Below are positions 8,916 to 16,896 of a stretch of DNA of 64,000 bases, one piece after another. A program made the position numbers and the translations under genes. Below the pieces are notes generated by a model, which was not told the origin of the DNA, searched no databases, and saw nothing but the letters and a program-made list of their open reading frames with translations. Position 1 is the stretch's first letter, and each line of letters begins with the position of its first letter. This DNA comes from an uncultured Oscillospiraceae bacterium (lineage in GTDB: Bacteria > Bacillota > Clostridia > Oscillospirales > Oscillospiraceae): positions 10,152 through 74,151 of the forward strand of contig CAJUFJ010000008.1 of the NCBI GenBank assembly GCA_910585815.1. Direction: 5' to 3'.

Positions 8916-9665
8916 CTAGCCGTTTTGCGTCCGGTTGTGACAGCTGATCGCCCAGTTCAGATCATACAGGCGGAAGCGCCCGTCGTCGGGCTCCTCCCCC
9001 AGCTGGTCCAGCATCTGCCGGCACAAGTCAAAGACCACCTGGTTCACCCCGGTATGTACGATATTCCGGTTGGTGAGGTGGATGTCATACCAGTAGATGG
9101 GCTGACCGTACTCCGGGGTCTTGCCCGGACCGGTGGCAGCGTAGAGGACGGCGTGGAGGGGCTCCTCGGCGGGGTCCGGGGTGGATACCCCCTGAAAGAA
9201 GCCGTTCCAGACCACCTCGCCCTGGGACTGAAGCTGACCGATGATAAGGGGCTTGACCAGCTGGAGGACCCGCTCGTCCAACCCGGCGTCCTGTGCCCGG
9301 ACCAGCTCCTGCACGGCGTAGAAATTGCCCGCCGCCCGCCGCTTCATGCCGGGCAGCTCCAGCCTCTCCAGGTTCCGGTTCATCACTTGCAGGGCCTCGC
9401 CGCCGTCAGACGAGTCGATGCCGGGAACCAGAGCGACCCCTAATTTGGCCTCCGGGTCAAAATACCAGCAGGGCCAGGCGGTGTCCGCCTCCAGGCCGCA
9501 CTTGGGGCAGCGCCACTGGAAAAACTCCCCCTTCAGCAGCAGCTCCTTCCCCGCCGGGTTTTGGGTCAGGTCCAGGCCGTGGTACTCCTTCAGCTCGCTG
9601 ATGGTCTTGCACTGCATGCACTGGCTCCGGCTGTACCGGATCAGACCCGGGATTTTTTCATCCAT
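8916..9665 (-). CDS. CpXC-domain protein
   Basis: A 249-residue protein whose N-terminal zinc-ribbon-like part has CMQC (16-19) and CPKC (54-57), resembling the CpXC domain found in Firmicutes proteins of unknown function. The rest is an uncharacterised alpha/beta region. The start has TAAGGAGG. It leads an operon with the TPR gene. Its promoter lies in a region carrying operator-like repeats for the divergent XRE regulator, suggesting control by that protein. Confidence 0.72.
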   Translation of the reverse strand: MDEKIPGLIRYSRSQCMQCKTISELKEYHGLDLTQNPAGKELLLKGEFFQWRCPKCGLEADTAWPCWYFDPEAKLGVALVPGIDSSDGGEALQVMNRNLERLELPGMKRRAAGNFYAVQELVRAQDAGLDERVLQLVKPLIIGQLQSQGEVVWNGFFQGVSTPDPAEEPLHAVLYAATGPGKTPEYGQPIYWYDIHLTNRNIVHTGVNQVVFDLCRQMLDQLGEEPDDGRFRLYDLNWAISCHNRTQNG

Positions 9666-9766
9666 CGAAATACCTCCTTAACATAGTAATGTAAGCCTAT
9701 TGTAACTCAAAGGGAATCCGTAAGCAAGCCCATATTTCCACAGCGCCGCTTCCCTTTTCTCCAAAT

Positions 9767-9795
9767 ATCATACACTATATTTGGTGTGAAGTCAA
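9767..9795 (-). promoter_or_regulatory. Promoter of the CpXC-TPR operon
   Basis: On the minus strand, TTGACT (9795-9790) and TATGAT (9772-9767) are 17 bp apart. The spacer contains ACACTATATTTGGTGT, a likely repressor site. Confidence 0.75.
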
Positions 9796-9812
9796 TACAT
9801 CATATTTAGTGT
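9772..9812. promoter_or_regulatory. Two operator-like repeats between CpXC and xre
   Basis: ACACTATATTTGGTGT (9772-9787) and ACATCATATTTAGTGT (9797-9812) are imperfect palindromes of the same design, with centres 25 bp apart. They are probable binding sites of the XRE protein encoded to the right. Confidence 0.65.
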
Positions 9813-9852
9813 TGTCATAATAGATTCATCCGAAAAATGGAGCTGATCTGTT

Positions 9853-10056
9853 ATGAAAACCTACATCGACCGCATGCGGGAGCTGCGCGAAGACCATGAT
9901 TTAACCCAGTATGACATTGCCAAACTGCTTAAAACCACACAGCAGACCTATTCGCGGTATGAGCAGGGAATCAACGAGCTTCCTATCCGGCATTTGATCA
10001 CTTTGTGCCAATTCTACCGGGTAACTTCCGATTATTTTCTTGGCTTCTCGGACTGA
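9853..10056 (+). CDS. Small XRE-family HTH regulator
   Basis: A 67-residue protein that is almost entirely a Cro/CI-type helix-turn-helix (LTQYDIAKLLKTTQQTYSRYEQG, residues 17-39) with the usual tail YRVTSDYFLGFSD. It is divergent from the CpXC-TPR operon, and the shared intergenic region holds two similar palindromes, so it is likely an autoregulator and repressor of that operon. It lacks any ligand domain, so how it would be released is unknown. A terminator follows. Confidence 0.85.
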   Translation: MKTYIDRMRELREDHDLTQYDIAKLLKTTQQTYSRYEQGINELPIRHLITLCQFYRVTSDYFLGFSD

Positions 10057-10077
10057 AGCGGGCATTTTGATATAAAA

Positions 10078-10107
10078 AATCCCCCGACTGTAATCGTCGG
10101 GGGATTT
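10078..10107. terminator. Bidirectional terminator
   Basis: An AATCCCCCGAC/GTCGGGGGATT stem with flanking A- and T-runs lies between the convergent xre and rplA genes. Confidence 0.88.
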
Positions 10108-10125
10108 CTATGTCGAAGTATCAAA

Positions 10126-10818
10126 TTACACCAGCTTGGCGCCGTTGACCTTCACGCCGGGGCCCATAGTGGCGGCCACGGTGCAGCTCTTGATATACTG
10201 GCCCTTGGCGGCGGCGGGCTTGGCCTTGATAATGGCGCCCATAAGGGCGGCGAAGTTCTCGCTCAGCTTCTCGGGGCCAAAGGAGACCTTGCCGATGGGG
10301 CAGTGGATGATGTTGGTCTTGTCCAGACGGTACTCCACCTTACCGGCCTTGATCTCGTTGACAGCCTTGGTCACGTCCATGGTGACGGTGCCGGCCTTGG
10401 GGGAGGGCATCAGGCCCTTGGGGCCCAGCACCTTACCCAGACGGCCCACCACACCCATCATGTCGGGGGTGGCGACCACAACGTCGAAGTCGAACCAGTT
10501 TTCCTTCTGGATCTTCTCCACCAGGTCCATCTCGCCCACGAAGTCAGCGCCGGCGGCCTTGGCCTCGTCGGCCTTGGCGGCCTTGGCGAACACCAGCACA
10601 CGCTGGGTCTTGCCGGTGCCGTGGGGCAGGACGATGGCGCCGCGGACCTGCTGGTCGGCGTGGCGGGAGTCAACACCCAGCTTCACATGGAGCTCCACGG
10701 TCTCGTCGAACTTGGCGGTGGCAGTGTCCACCACCAGCTTCATGGCGTCAGCGGTATCATACAGGGTGTTCTTGTCGATCTTCTTGGCGCTCTCTTTGTA
10801 TTTCTTTCCTCTAAACAT
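10126..10818 (-). CDS. rplA: 50S ribosomal protein L1
   Basis: A 230-residue L1 protein of usual length, with the expected conserved segments (VELHVKLGVDSRHADQQVRGAIVLPHGTGK and the ATPDMMGVVGRLGKVLGPKGLMPSPK region). It forms the L1 stalk of the large subunit and probably represses its own operon by binding mRNA. The start has AAGGAGGGG. It is the last gene of the rpmG-secE-nusG-rplK-rplA operon. Confidence 0.98.
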   Translation of the reverse strand: MFRGKKYKESAKKIDKNTLYDTADAMKLVVDTATAKFDETVELHVKLGVDSRHADQQVRGAIVLPHGTGKTQRVLVFAKAAKADEAKAAGADFVGEMDLVEKIQKENWFDFDVVVATPDMMGVVGRLGKVLGPKGLMPSPKAGTVTMDVTKAVNEIKAGKVEYRLDKTNIIHCPIGKVSFGPEKLSENFAALMGAIIKAKPAAAKGQYIKSCTVAATMGPGVKVNGAKLV

Positions 10819-10831
10819 TCTTGTCCCCTCC

Positions 10832-11257
10832 TTACTCGCCCACCAGGATACCCATGGAGCGGGCAGTGCCGGCGATCATGCTCATAGCGGCCTCGATGGA
10901 GGCGGCGTTGAGGTCGGGCATCTTGGTCTCAGCGATCTTGCGCACGTCCTCTTTGCTGATGGTGGCCACCTTGTTCTTGTTGGGCACGCCGGAGGCCTTC
11001 TCGATGTTGCAGGCCTTCTTAATCAGCACGGGGGCGGGGGGCGTCTTGGTGATAAAGGTGAAGGAGCGGTCGGCGTAGACGGTGATGATAACGGGGATAA
11101 TCAGGCCCACGTCGTTCTTGGTCCGCTCGTTGAACTCCTTGGTGAAGGCGGCGATGTTCACACCGTGCTGGCCCAGAGCGGGGCCAACCGGGGGGGCGGG
11201 GGTCGCCTTGCCGGCGGGAATCTGTAATTTTACGTATCCAGTTACTTTCTGTGCCAC
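10832..11257 (-). CDS. rplK: 50S ribosomal protein L11
   Basis: A 141-residue L11, the canonical length, when read from the GTG at 11257, which follows GGAGGTG. It has the hallmark IPAGKATPAPPVGPALGQHGVN near the N-terminus and the KTPPAPVLIKKA rRNA-binding domain. It forms the GTPase-associated centre with the L7/L12 stalk base. The longer frame upstream of GTG translates a palindromic repeat and is not real. Thirteen bases separate it from rplA. Confidence 0.97.
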   Translation of the reverse strand: MAQKVTGYVKLQIPAGKATPAPPVGPALGQHGVNIAAFTKEFNERTKNDVGLIIPVIITVYADRSFTFITKTPPAPVLIKKACNIEKASGVPNKNKVATISKEDVRKIAETKMPDLNAASIEAAMSMIAGTARSMGILVGE

Positions 11258-11333
11258 GAAAGAGCACCTCCATTTGAAAATGTGGTAGTTTGGCGGAGCT
11301 TTTCGCTCCTCCCACTTGGTTGCGGTAATCGTC

Positions 11334-11406
11334 TGTAGGGGCGCACATTGTGCGCCCGTTATCATGCCGCCTTGTATCGTACGGGCGCACAATGTGCGCC
11401 CCTACA
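11334..11406. repeat. Palindromic repeat pair, family B
   Basis: TGTAGGGGCGCACATTGTGC and its complement face each other across about 25 bp, so the whole unit can form one long hairpin. It lies inside the operon between nusG and rplK. Confidence 0.85.
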
Positions 11407-11407
11407 C

Positions 11408-11932
11408 TCAGGCGTTCGCGGGTTCCACCTGGTCCAGCTCCAGCTCCACGGGGGTCTCGCGTCCAAACATGGACACCACCACCCGGACCTTGCCGCTGTC
11501 CAGGTCAATCTCATCCACAGTGCCCAGAAAGGACTCCAGGGCGCCGTCGGTGATGCGCACAGTGTCGCCCAGCCGGTAGCTGACCACGACCTCCCGCTTC
11601 TCCACGCCCAGGGCGGCCACGTCGGCCTCGCTCAGGGGAATGGCCTTGTTGCCCTCGCCCAAAAAGCCGGTAACGCCCCGGATGTTGCGCACCACGTGCC
11701 AGGTCTCGTCGTTCATCACCATCTTCACCAGAACATAGCCGGGGAACACCTTGCGCTCCACGTCCTTGGGGCCGTTGTCGGTGATCTCGGTGACGGTCTC
11801 CAGGGGAATGCTGATCTCGTGGATCAGCTCGTGCATGCCGCGGTTTTCGACGTACTTCTCGATGGTGGCCTTCACCGTGTTCTCATAGCCGGAGTAGGTG
11901 TGGACCACGTACCAGTTCGCGTTGTCAGCCAT
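11408..11932 (-). CDS. nusG: Transcription termination/antitermination factor NusG
   Basis: A 174-residue NusG with the NGN domain (WYVVHTYSGYENTVKATIEK) and a C-terminal KOW domain (DTVRITDGALESFLGTVDEID). It binds RNA polymerase and links it to Rho, NusE or the ribosome. The ATG at 11932 is 6-8 nt after AAAGGGTG; a GTG at 11941 overlapping the secE stop is possible but less likely. Position between secE and rplK is the conserved bacterial order. Confidence 0.97.
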   Translation of the reverse strand: MADNANWYVVHTYSGYENTVKATIEKYVENRGMHELIHEISIPLETVTEITDNGPKDVERKVFPGYVLVKMVMNDETWHVVRNIRGVTGFLGEGNKAIPLSEADVAALGVEKREVVVSYRLGDTVRITDGALESFLGTVDEIDLDSGKVRVVVSMFGRETPVELELDQVEPANA

Positions 11933-11937
11933 CCGCG

Positions 11938-12207
11938 TCACCCTTTGAAGGCGCCGATGAGGAGCTTAATCGCCTCGCCGGCGACATAGTCAAACAGCGC
12001 GATGCAGATACCGACCACGATCACACAGGCAATGACGATCAGGGTGTTGTTGATGGTCTGCTTGCGGGTGGGCCACTGGACCTTCTTCAGCTCGCTTTTC
12101 ATATCCCGGAACCACTTGCCCACGCGGGCGAAGAAGCCGGGCTTGGCATTCTTGTCGGACTTCTTGTCCTTCTTGGCGGCCTGGACGGCCTTTTCGTTTT
12201 CAGCCAT
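11938..12207 (-). CDS. secE: Preprotein translocase subunit SecE
   Basis: An 89-residue SecE with a charged N-terminal region, the conserved WFRDMKSELKKVQWPTRKQ amphipathic segment, and one membrane helix (about 54-75). It clamps SecY in the protein-export channel. The family's minimal one-helix form is usual in Firmicutes. It lies between rpmG and nusG, as expected. Confidence 0.97.
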   Translation of the reverse strand: MAENEKAVQAAKKDKKSDKNAKPGFFARVGKWFRDMKSELKKVQWPTRKQTINNTLIVIACVIVVGICIALFDYVAGEAIKLLIGAFKG

Positions 12208-12242
12208 TACTTACCCTTCTTTCCTTTTGGCCCTTGCGCCAA

Positions 12243-12410
12243 TCACTTCGTCTCATTGTGAACGGTGTGTTTCCTGCAGAAGGGGCAGTATTTGTTCAAC
12301 TCCAGACGGTCGGGGGTATTCTTCTTGTTCTTAAAGGTATTGTAGTTTCTCTGCTTGCACTCAGAGCACCGCAGGGTGATCTTAATGCGCGCGCCGGCTT
12401 TTGCTGCCAT
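12243..12410 (-). CDS. rpmG: 50S ribosomal protein L33
   Basis: A 55-residue L33 of the zinc-binding type, with CSEC (15-18) and CPFC (42-45). The ATG at 12410 follows AAGGAGGTG. It begins the operon that continues with secE, nusG, rplK and rplA. The much longer frame reaching 12701 reads through the leader and is rejected. Confidence 0.96.
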   Translation of the reverse strand: MAAKAGARIKITLRCSECKQRNYNTFKNKKNTPDRLELNKYCPFCRKHTVHNETK

Positions 12411-12741
12411 ATTGTTCGGCACCTCCTTTTTTATTTGACAGATTTCGCGCTCCGCGCTCCCCTCTCTCTGTCTCCGTGATTTCCACCCCCTCCGGGGGTG
12501 GAAACACAAGAAAAATTGCGGAAAGAGAAAGAAAACGCCGGACGCGGCCTGTCTAAAGCCGGGATCCAGCGCCAAAGGGCGCGAAAACACGCCCAGAGGG
12601 TACGGTGGATGTCCGGCTGCTGCCTCCCTGTGTCCCGCAGGCAGAGGGGTCCGCCCCCCCGGACACCGTATCCGGGCAGCGGAAAAAAAGCCCCTTTTCA
12701 CAGGTATCGATTACTATATCACGCCTGTCCCTCACCGTCAA
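12411..12741 (-). promoter_or_regulatory. Promoter and long leader of the rpmG-rplA operon
   Basis: On the minus strand, TTGACG (12741-12736) and TATAGT (12718-12713) with 17-bp spacing form a strong promoter. It leaves a leader of about 295 nt before rpmG. The leader contains a TTTCCACCCCC/GGGGGTGGAAA hairpin near 12475-12505 and GC-rich stems, but I do not recognise a known riboswitch or protein-binding leader. Confidence 0.7.
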
Positions 12742-12802
12742 GAGCTTTTTTACCCTTTCCATTAAAATTTTGTGAAGATTGGGGTGGATGGGTAAAATAG
12801 GT

Positions 12803-12831
12803 TTGCATTCCCCGGGCAGGTGTGGTATACT
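12803..12831 (+). promoter_or_regulatory. Promoter of the CNNM/CBS gene
   Basis: TTGCAT (12803-12808) and TATACT (12826-12831) are separated by 17 bp, giving a leader of about 115 nt that includes a small GGGGCGCAATGCGCCCC palindrome. Confidence 0.75.
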
Positions 12832-12954
12832 CCCTATTCAAATATACCCGCTTTTGGGAATATTAACCGCCCGCGCGGCGCGCAGGGGCGCAATGCGCCC
12901 CCCTGCAAAAGTACATGATTGCAAATCAGAGTAAAAGGAGTCGATTCTTCCCCC

Positions 12955-14211
12955 ATGGAAATAGACAGTACCAGTATCGCCATGCTTATTACCCTGCTCA
13001 TTCTGGTGGTCCTGTCGGCCTACTTCTCGGCCACTGAGACCGCGTTTACCTCCCTGAACCGCATCCGCCTGAAAACCCGGGCCGACAACGGCAGCCGCCG
13101 GGCCGCCAAAACCCTGGCGCTGGCGGAGGAGTATGACAAGCTGCTGTCCACCATCCTCATCGGCAACAACATTGTCAACATCACCGCCACCACCGTGTCC
13201 ACCGTGCTGTGCACCCGGTGGTTCCACCAGTACGGCCCCACCGTGGCCACGGTGGCCCTCACCATTATCATCCTGGTCTTCGGTGAGATCACCCCCAAGA
13301 GCATGTCCAAGGAGCGGCCCGAGGACTTCGCCATGTTCGCCCAGCCCCTGCTCAGGCTGTTCATGGTGGTCTTCACCCCGCTAAACTTCCTGTTCAGCCA
13401 GTGGAAAAAGCTGATGAGCCGGGTCTTCCGGGCCAAGGGGGACGACGGCATCACCGAGGAGGAGCTGGTGGGCATGGTGGACCAGGCCCAAACCGAGGGC
13501 GGCCTGGACGAACACGAGAGCGACCTGATCCGCAACGCCATCGAGTTCAACGACCTGGAGGTCTCGGAGATCCTCACCCCCCGGGTGGACCTGACCGCCG
13601 CCGACGAGGAGAGCTCCATGGAGGAGATTGCCGCCCTCTTTGCCGAGACGGGCTACTCCCGCATCCCCATCTACCACGAGACGGTGGACAACATCGTGGG
13701 GGTCATCCACGAAAAGGACTTCTACGCCGCCCGCTACCGGGGGGAGACCATGGTGTCCAACCTGAAGGCCCCGGTGTTCTACACCACGGGCAACACCAAG
13801 GTCTTTGAGCTGCTGCGCATTTTGCAGAAGAACAAGGTCCACATGGCGGTGGTGGTGGACGAGTACGGCGGCACCCAGGGCATCGTCACCCTGGAGGACA
13901 TTCTGGAGGAGCTGGTGGGCGAAATCTGGGACGAACACGACGAGGTAATCGAGACCTTTCAGAAGCAGTCCGACGGCAGCTACCTGATTGCCTGCTCCGC
14001 CGATCTGGACGACATGTATGACCTGTTCCAGGTGAAGGGCGCCTGCGATGCCGCCACCGTCTCCGGCTGGGTGCTGGAGCAGGTGGGCCGGGTCCCCGAA
14101 GCGGGGGACCAGTTCACTGCCGAGGGCCTGGACGTCACCGTCACCCGGGTGGAGCACCGGCGAGTGCTGGAGATTCAGGTGCGGGTGCTGGAAGAAACGG
14201 AAGAAACATAG
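12955..14211 (+). CDS. CNNM/CBS-domain membrane protein (hemolysin C/CorC family)
   Basis: A 418-residue protein with an N-terminal CNNM (DUF21) membrane domain (helices near 5-25, 60-90, 95-120 and 125-150), two CBS domains (about 205-330, ending in HMAVVVDEYGGTQGIVTLEDILEELVGEI) and a C-terminal CorC/HlyC domain. Homologues mediate or regulate Mg2+ and Co2+ transport; older annotations call them hemolysins. The ATG at 12955 is 14 nt from AAAAGGAG, rather far, but the protein N-terminus fits the family. It is monocistronic, with its own promoter and terminator. Confidence 0.92.
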   Translation: MEIDSTSIAMLITLLILVVLSAYFSATETAFTSLNRIRLKTRADNGSRRAAKTLALAEEYDKLLSTILIGNNIVNITATTVSTVLCTRWFHQYGPTVATVALTIIILVFGEITPKSMSKERPEDFAMFAQPLLRLFMVVFTPLNFLFSQWKKLMSRVFRAKGDDGITEEELVGMVDQAQTEGGLDEHESDLIRNAIEFNDLEVSEILTPRVDLTAADEESSMEEIAALFAETGYSRIPIYHETVDNIVGVIHEKDFYAARYRGETMVSNLKAPVFYTTGNTKVFELLRILQKNKVHMAVVVDEYGGTQGIVTLEDILEELVGEIWDEHDEVIETFQKQSDGSYLIACSADLDDMYDLFQVKGACDAATVSGWVLEQVGRVPEAGDQFTAEGLDVTVTRVEHRRVLEIQVRVLEETEET

Positions 14212-14216
14212 GCGAA

Positions 14217-14246
14217 GGGCCTGCCCGGGAGGGCAGGCCCCTGTTT
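14217..14246. terminator. Terminator after the CNNM gene
   Basis: A GGGCCTGCCC/GGGCAGGCCC stem followed by CTGTTTT on the plus strand. It also lies at the end of the convergent anti-sigma gene. Confidence 0.85.
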
Positions 14247-14866
14247 TATTCCGCCGGAGGCGGGAGCGTGTCGAATAAAATCCACTCCATCTCCATCCAC
14301 ACCGCCAGCTTTTGCTCCCCGCCGGTTGTGACCAGGGCGTATTGGGCGCTCAGGTCCTGGGAGAAGTTGGTCTGTCCGTCCATCTCGGGCACGCCGCTGG
14401 TGTAGGACGTCACCGTTTTGACCTCGCCGGGTCCGGGCGCCGCAGAAACGGGCTCCCCGGTGGAGAAGTAGAGGACGCCGTCCACCATAATGGCGGGGCG
14501 CCTGTCCCCCTGCTGTTCGCCGGAGTAATCGGGCTCCGCAGGAGCAGTGGGCTCCGGCGGCATCGACTCAGCGCCGCCTGAACTGCCGTCCGCCGCGCCG
14601 CTCGGTGCGTCATTGCCGGCCGGTGCGCTGGCAGTGGTGCTGCCCCCGCCGCTGACGCCGTCCCAGTACAGGCCCTTTTTGTAATCCCCGCCCGTGCCCA
14701 GCCACAACGCCCCGTAGCCCAGGGCCAGCACCAGGGCGCAGCAGGCGGCCAAAGACCCCCACCGCTGGTAGTTGGGGCGTTTTCTGAGGGACTTGTACTC
14801 CTCCGCCTCCTGGACCAGGTCGTCGTCCAGCAGGCCGATGGCATCTAACAGATGCTCTGTGTTCAT
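14246..14866 (-). CDS. Putative membrane partner of the second ECF sigma factor
   Basis: A 206-residue protein with a cytoplasmic N-terminus (MNTEHLLDAIGLLDDDLVQEAEEYK), one membrane helix (about 38-56), a Gly/Ser/Ala-rich linker, and an extracellular domain with no family I recognise. The ATG overlaps the sigma stop (ATGA), which argues for an anti-sigma role by context. Unlike the 639-1466 protein it has no HxxxCxxC zinc motif, so it would belong to a different anti-sigma class. Confidence 0.75.
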   Translation of the reverse strand: MNTEHLLDAIGLLDDDLVQEAEEYKSLRKRPNYQRWGSLAACCALVLALGYGALWLGTGGDYKKGLYWDGVSGGGSTTASAPAGNDAPSGAADGSSGGAESMPPEPTAPAEPDYSGEQQGDRRPAIMVDGVLYFSTGEPVSAAPGPGEVKTVTSYTSGVPEMDGQTNFSQDLSAQYALVTTGGEQKLAVWMEMEWILFDTLPPPAE

Positions 14867-15423
14867 ACCGCTACCCCCTCCCGCTCCAGCTCCAGCTTCA
14901 ATCTGCCCCGCATCCGGTGGAGCTTCGACTTCACCTGTCCCATGCTCAGCCCAAACCGCCGGGCCAGGCTGTCCAGCGGTTCCAGGTGGAAGTACCGCCG
15001 GACAAACAGGGCCCGGTCCGCCTCGCTCTGGCGGCGGAGGAAGGCGGAGATCAGGGCCGCCGTCTCCCCGGCCTCCAGATTCTCGTCGGGACGGCGGCAG
15101 TCGGGCAGGCAGTCCTCCAACTCGTGGAGGGCAATCTCCACCTGACTGCCCCCCCGCTTGGCCGCCTTGAGCCGCCGCCACCGGTCCAGGGACAGGTTCC
15201 GGGTCAGCTTGCCGAAGAAGGCGGACAGAATCCCCGGCCGCTGGGGCGGCATGGCGTTCCAGGCCCGGAGCCAGGTGTCGTTGACGCACTCCTCTGCGTC
15301 CTCCTCCTGGTCCAGGATGCGCCGGGCGATGGTGTGGCAGTAGGAGCCGTATTTTTCCTCGCTGGCCGCAATGGCCTGCTGGGACCGGGCCCAGTACAGG
15401 TCGATGATGGCTGTGTCCTCCAT
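14863..15423 (-). CDS. ECF-type sigma-70 family sigma factor (second)
   Basis: A 186-residue sigma factor with region 2 (DAEECVNDTWLRAWNAMPP, near 42-60) and a region 4 HTH (LDSLARRFGLSMGQVKSKLHRMRGRL). The start at 15423 follows GGAGG. It is co-transcribed and overlapped with the membrane partner downstream. The region 2 wording (CVNDTWLRAWN) is common in a clostridial ECF group. Its targets are unknown. A family A repeat lies directly upstream. Confidence 0.9.
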   Translation of the reverse strand: MEDTAIIDLYWARSQQAIAASEEKYGSYCHTIARRILDQEEDAEECVNDTWLRAWNAMPPQRPGILSAFFGKLTRNLSLDRWRRLKAAKRGGSQVEIALHELEDCLPDCRRPDENLEAGETAALISAFLRRQSEADRALFVRRYFHLEPLDSLARRFGLSMGQVKSKLHRMRGRLKLELEREGVAV

Positions 15424-15442
15424 GGGGGAGCCTCCTCTCTCT

Positions 15443-15573
15443 AAGCCTCCCTCTTAGAGGGAGGTGGCACGGCGAAGCCGTGACGGAGGGAGTCCTTCGG
15501 AGGTCTGTGGGGACCTTGAGGACTCCCTCAGTCAGCCCTGCGGGCTGACAGCTCCCTCAGAGAGGGAGCCTTT
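15443..15573. repeat. Dispersed double-hairpin repeat, family A
   Basis: Same outer arms as the 2118 copy, in the opposite orientation: AAGCCTCCCTC at the left and GAGGGAGCC at the right. Confidence 0.8.
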
Positions 15574-15587
15574 ACTTTAACAGACGC

Positions 15588-15620
15588 AAAAACCGCGCCG
15601 AAGGTTTCCGCCTCGGCGCG
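15588..15620 (-). terminator. Terminator of the flavin reductase-rubredoxin gene
   Basis: On the minus strand, CGCGCCGAGG pairs with CCTTCGGCGCG and is followed by GTTTTTG. Confidence 0.8.
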
Positions 15621-15636
15621 ATTTTTTGAAAAATTT

Positions 15637-16257
15637 TCAGGCCAACGGCTCGAAGTCGGAGGCGGGGTGCTTGCACAGGGGGCAGATATAGTCGGCGGGC
15701 AGCTCGTCGCCCTCGTAGACGTAACCGCACACCTTGCACACCCAGCGCTTTTTCTCGCTGGGGGCAGCGGGGGCGGCAGGCTTGGGCTTGATGTGGGCCT
15801 GGTAGTAGGCATAGGTGGCGCTGGGGGCGCCGGAGAGCACGCCGCCGTCCAGCACGTCGGCCAGGAACAGGGTGTGGGTGCCCAGGTCGGTGGCGGACAC
15901 CACCTTGCAGCTCAGCCAGGCATTGGTGCCCTGAGTGACGTAGGGGATGCCGTCGGCGTCCTTGCCGGTGTTGGCCTGGAAGCCGGCAAACTTGTCCGCG
16001 TCCCGGCCCGACTGGAAGCCGAAACGCTGGAACAGGTCAAATTTGGCCTCCTCCGACAGGACGGAGACGGTAAAGCGGCCGGTCTCCTTCACCATGTCGT
16101 GGGTGTAGTTGCCCTTGTTGATGGCCACGACAATGCGGTTGGGGTCGGTGGTTACCTGGATGGCGGTGTTGGTAATGCAGCCGTTGTCCTTGTCCCCCCG
16201 GCGGGCGGACAGCACAAACAGGCCATAGCTCAGGGAATACATGACCTTGTTGTCCAT
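15637..16257 (-). CDS. Flavin reductase-rubredoxin fusion (high-molecular-weight rubredoxin type)
   Basis: A 206-residue fusion. Residues 1-150 form an FMN-binding flavin-reductase-like domain (SLSYGLFVLSARRGDKDNGC). After a Pro/Ala linker comes a rubredoxin domain with the iron ligands in CKVCGY and CPLCKHP. In acetogens and related Clostridia such fusions pass electrons from NAD(P)H to oxygen- or NO-reducing flavoproteins, so a role in oxidative stress defence is likely. The ATG at 16257 follows GGAGGAAC; the frame upstream lacks an RBS. Confidence 0.9.
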   Translation of the reverse strand: MDNKVMYSLSYGLFVLSARRGDKDNGCITNTAIQVTTDPNRIVVAINKGNYTHDMVKETGRFTVSVLSEEAKFDLFQRFGFQSGRDADKFAGFQANTGKDADGIPYVTQGTNAWLSCKVVSATDLGTHTLFLADVLDGGVLSGAPSATYAYYQAHIKPKPAAPAAPSEKKRWVCKVCGYVYEGDELPADYICPLCKHPASDFEPLA

Positions 16258-16352
16258 AAACAGTTCCTCCTTGTTTTGACGTTGATGGGTATGAGAGCAG
16301 TCTACCATAGTTTGGCCCGAATGTCCACGCTTCAACCGGAAAATTTTTCTGG

Positions 16353-16399
16353 TTGACATTGTAGACCAATTGTGTTATGATAGGTCTACAAAGTAGACC
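16353..16399 (+). promoter_or_regulatory. Promoter and operators of the BlaI-M56 operon
   Basis: TTGACA (16353-16358) and TATGAT (16376-16381), 17 bp apart. TTGTAGACC starts in the spacer (16359-16367). The palindrome GGTCTACAAAGTAGACC follows the -10 (16383-16399), so three GTAGACC half-sites cover the promoter. This suits autorepression by the BlaI-type protein encoded next. Confidence 0.82.
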
Positions 16400-16425
16400 A
16401 CTCTCTGACAGGAGAGGACCCTGAA

Positions 16426-16475
16426 TGTAGGGGCGCGCAGTGCGCGCCCGCGGGCGGACAATGTCCGCCCCTACA
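16426..16475. repeat. Palindromic repeat pair, family B
   Basis: TGTAGGGGCGCGCAGTGCGC joined to GGGCGGACAATGTCCGCCCC and ending CTACA. It sits in the leader of the BlaI gene. Confidence 0.82.
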
Positions 16476-16515
16476 TGGTACAGGCGGAGCGTGGACGTGA
16501 AAAGAGGAGCATTTT

Positions 16516-16896
16516 ATGGACAACATCAATCTCACCAACAGCGAGTGGTACGTTTTGGACTGCCTGTGGGAGACCTCCCCCATGACGGTGATGGAGCTGG
16601 TGGCCGCCCTGGGGGACCGGCTGGGCTGGGCCAAGAGCACCACCATCACCACCCTGAGGCGGATGGAAGCCAAGGGACTAGTCCTGTGCACCGTGGAGGG
16701 CCGGACAAAGCACTACGCCCCGGCGGTGCAGAGGGACCAGGCCGTCCGGGGGGAGACCCGCTCCTTCCTGGACAAGGTCTACCGGGGGAGCGTGGGGCTG
16801 ATGGTGTCCGCTCTGGCGGAGGACAGGGCCCTGTCCCGGGCGGAGATTGACGAACTGTATGAAATTTTGCACAAGGCGGAGGAGGGACAGAGATGA
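16516..16896 (+). CDS. BlaI/MecI/CopY-family transcriptional repressor
   Basis: A 126-residue winged-helix repressor: the N-terminal DNA-binding domain (NLTNSEWYVLDCLWETSPMTVMELVAAL, then WAKSTTITTLRRMEAKGLV) is followed by a dimerisation helix region. In the Bla/Mec systems such proteins are cut after signalling by a membrane M56 protease, encoded here immediately downstream with an ATGA overlap. No beta-lactamase gene is adjacent. AAAGAGGAG precedes the start. Confidence 0.92.
   Translation: MDNINLTNSEWYVLDCLWETSPMTVMELVAALGDRLGWAKSTTITTLRRMEAKGLVLCTVEGRTKHYAPAVQRDQAVRGETRSFLDKVYRGSVGLMVSALAEDRALSRAEIDELYEILHKAEEGQR

Noticed and set aside
11334..11406. Palindromic repeats as Rho-independent terminators within operons
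   Set aside because: They lack a T-run and occur inside operons (nusG-rplK, nusA-ylxR) and even in a coding sequence, so termination is not their general role.
12243..12701. A 152-residue protein ending in L33
   Set aside because: The first 97 residues translate the leader. The true L33 begins at 12410 with a strong RBS and the canonical length of 55 residues.
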